This document shows, in pieces, positions 5,505 through 5,852 of a stretch of 5,852 nt of DNA. This DNA is from JAKORR01 sp964608495 (lineage in GTDB: Bacteria; Armatimonadota; Zipacnadia; Zipacnadales; FEN-943). Location: NCBI GenBank assembly GCA_964608495.1, contig CAZSOQ010000289.1, forward strand, positions 1 through 5,852, in the 5' to 3' direction. Within the stretch, counting starts at the first letter, position 1. The number at the start of each line of letters is the position of its first letter. The notes beneath the pieces were generated by a model. That model was not told the DNA's origin. It was given only the letters and a program-made list of their open reading frames with translations, and did no database searches. A program made the position numbers and the translations under genes.

Positions 5505-5852
5505 ATGCACCTGCGAGACATGGTCTGGATGGAGGATTGGGAGCAAAACGACCAGTTCCGCGAAGACTGCTAGTGGGCCCGTGAGTTCCGTTGCAGCCGG
5601 GAAGTGCATGCCAAGGCTGTATATGAGTACGCCCGGGAGTACTTCAGTGCCTGGGACCGGGCCTCAGACACGCTCGACGCCAAGGCGGACGGCGTCTGGC
5701 GCTACGCGGCCGTTCTCGGTGGCATCTACGGCGTAACAGCCAACGTCCTCGCGGGTCGTGGTGCCGAGCCCGGCGCGCTTGCGCTGTCCTTTCTGCCGTC
5801 CATGGTAGCGCTGCTTCTCGCGCTCCTGCTCGCTGCCCGCGCGACATCGCCC
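5505..5852 (+). pseudogene. Two-helix membrane protein with an in-frame TAG, cut by the right edge
   Basis: From ATG 5505 the frame reads MHLRDMVWMEDWEQNDQF..REDC, meets TAG at 5571-5573, and continues without another stop for 93 codons to the edge. The part after the TAG is protein-like: WAREFRCSREVHAKAVYEYA, then EYFSAWDRASDTLDAKADG, a hydrophobic helix at about 64-83 (residues counted from ATG 5505) and a second at 91-111. A soluble helical segment, a 'DAKAD' element and then a paired-helix hairpin recall SLATT/PycTM-type membrane effectors, but I cannot assign the family. The part before the TAG has similar charged, Trp-rich character, so both pieces look like one original gene. Options: a nonsense mutation (pseudogene), a sequencing error, TAG readthrough, or a true start at GTG 5604 after the stop (no good ribosome site). 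No other gene wholly inside the window ends in TAG. Confidence 0.5.

Noticed and set aside
1..5852. CRISPR array, tRNA or rRNA
   Set aside because: No regularly spaced direct repeats, no cloverleaf with a TTC-loop motif and no rRNA-like conserved stretches were seen.

Overview
The window is very GC-rich and has long, mostly non-overlapping bacterial genes with Shine-Dalgarno sites. The best lineage clue is a pseudopilin-like protein (1739-2509) with an H-X9-DG carboxy-terminal motif and a 'FPVF' pattern after its membrane helix. That combination is typical of Armatimonadota, and related forms occur in Planctomycetota and Verrucomicrobiota. The lineage is an inference; there is no rRNA or other marker gene here.

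Layout. (a) 1-1643, minus strand: an alkaline-phosphatase-superfamily phosphohydrolase (1643-843), then a single-chain protein fusing a minimal nucleotidyltransferase (MNT) to a HEPN domain (727 to beyond base 1). (b) 1739-2509, plus strand: the secreted or pseudopilin-like H-X9-DG protein, divergent from the phosphohydrolase. (c) 3499-2536, minus strand: two small membrane proteins, one hypothetical with about four helices and one SdpI/YfhL-like with a Cys-rich tail, likely one operon converging on the pilin-like gene. (d) 3570-3659, plus strand: a possible 29-residue single-helix peptide, then a hairpin region. (e) 3752-5113, plus strand: a phage-type terminase large subunit with ATPase and nuclease motifs intact. 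Its nuclease domain carries an in-frame insertion built around a palindrome. (f) 5114-5444: no gene, but a dense run of inverted repeats, including two large abutting hairpins (5310-5364 and 5365-5403). (g) 5505-5852, plus strand: a two-helix membrane protein whose frame is interrupted by one TAG; it runs off the right edge.

How the parts relate. The MNT-HEPN protein belongs to a class tied to toxin-antitoxin and anti-phage biology. The terminase is viral but has no visible small terminase, portal or other phage gene, so the window looks like a chromosome with accessory or prophage-derived content rather than a complete phage module. The least explained features are the palindromic insertion inside the terminase, the structured gene-free stretch after it, and the TAG-interrupted membrane protein. 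No complete new multi-gene system can be demonstrated from this window alone.
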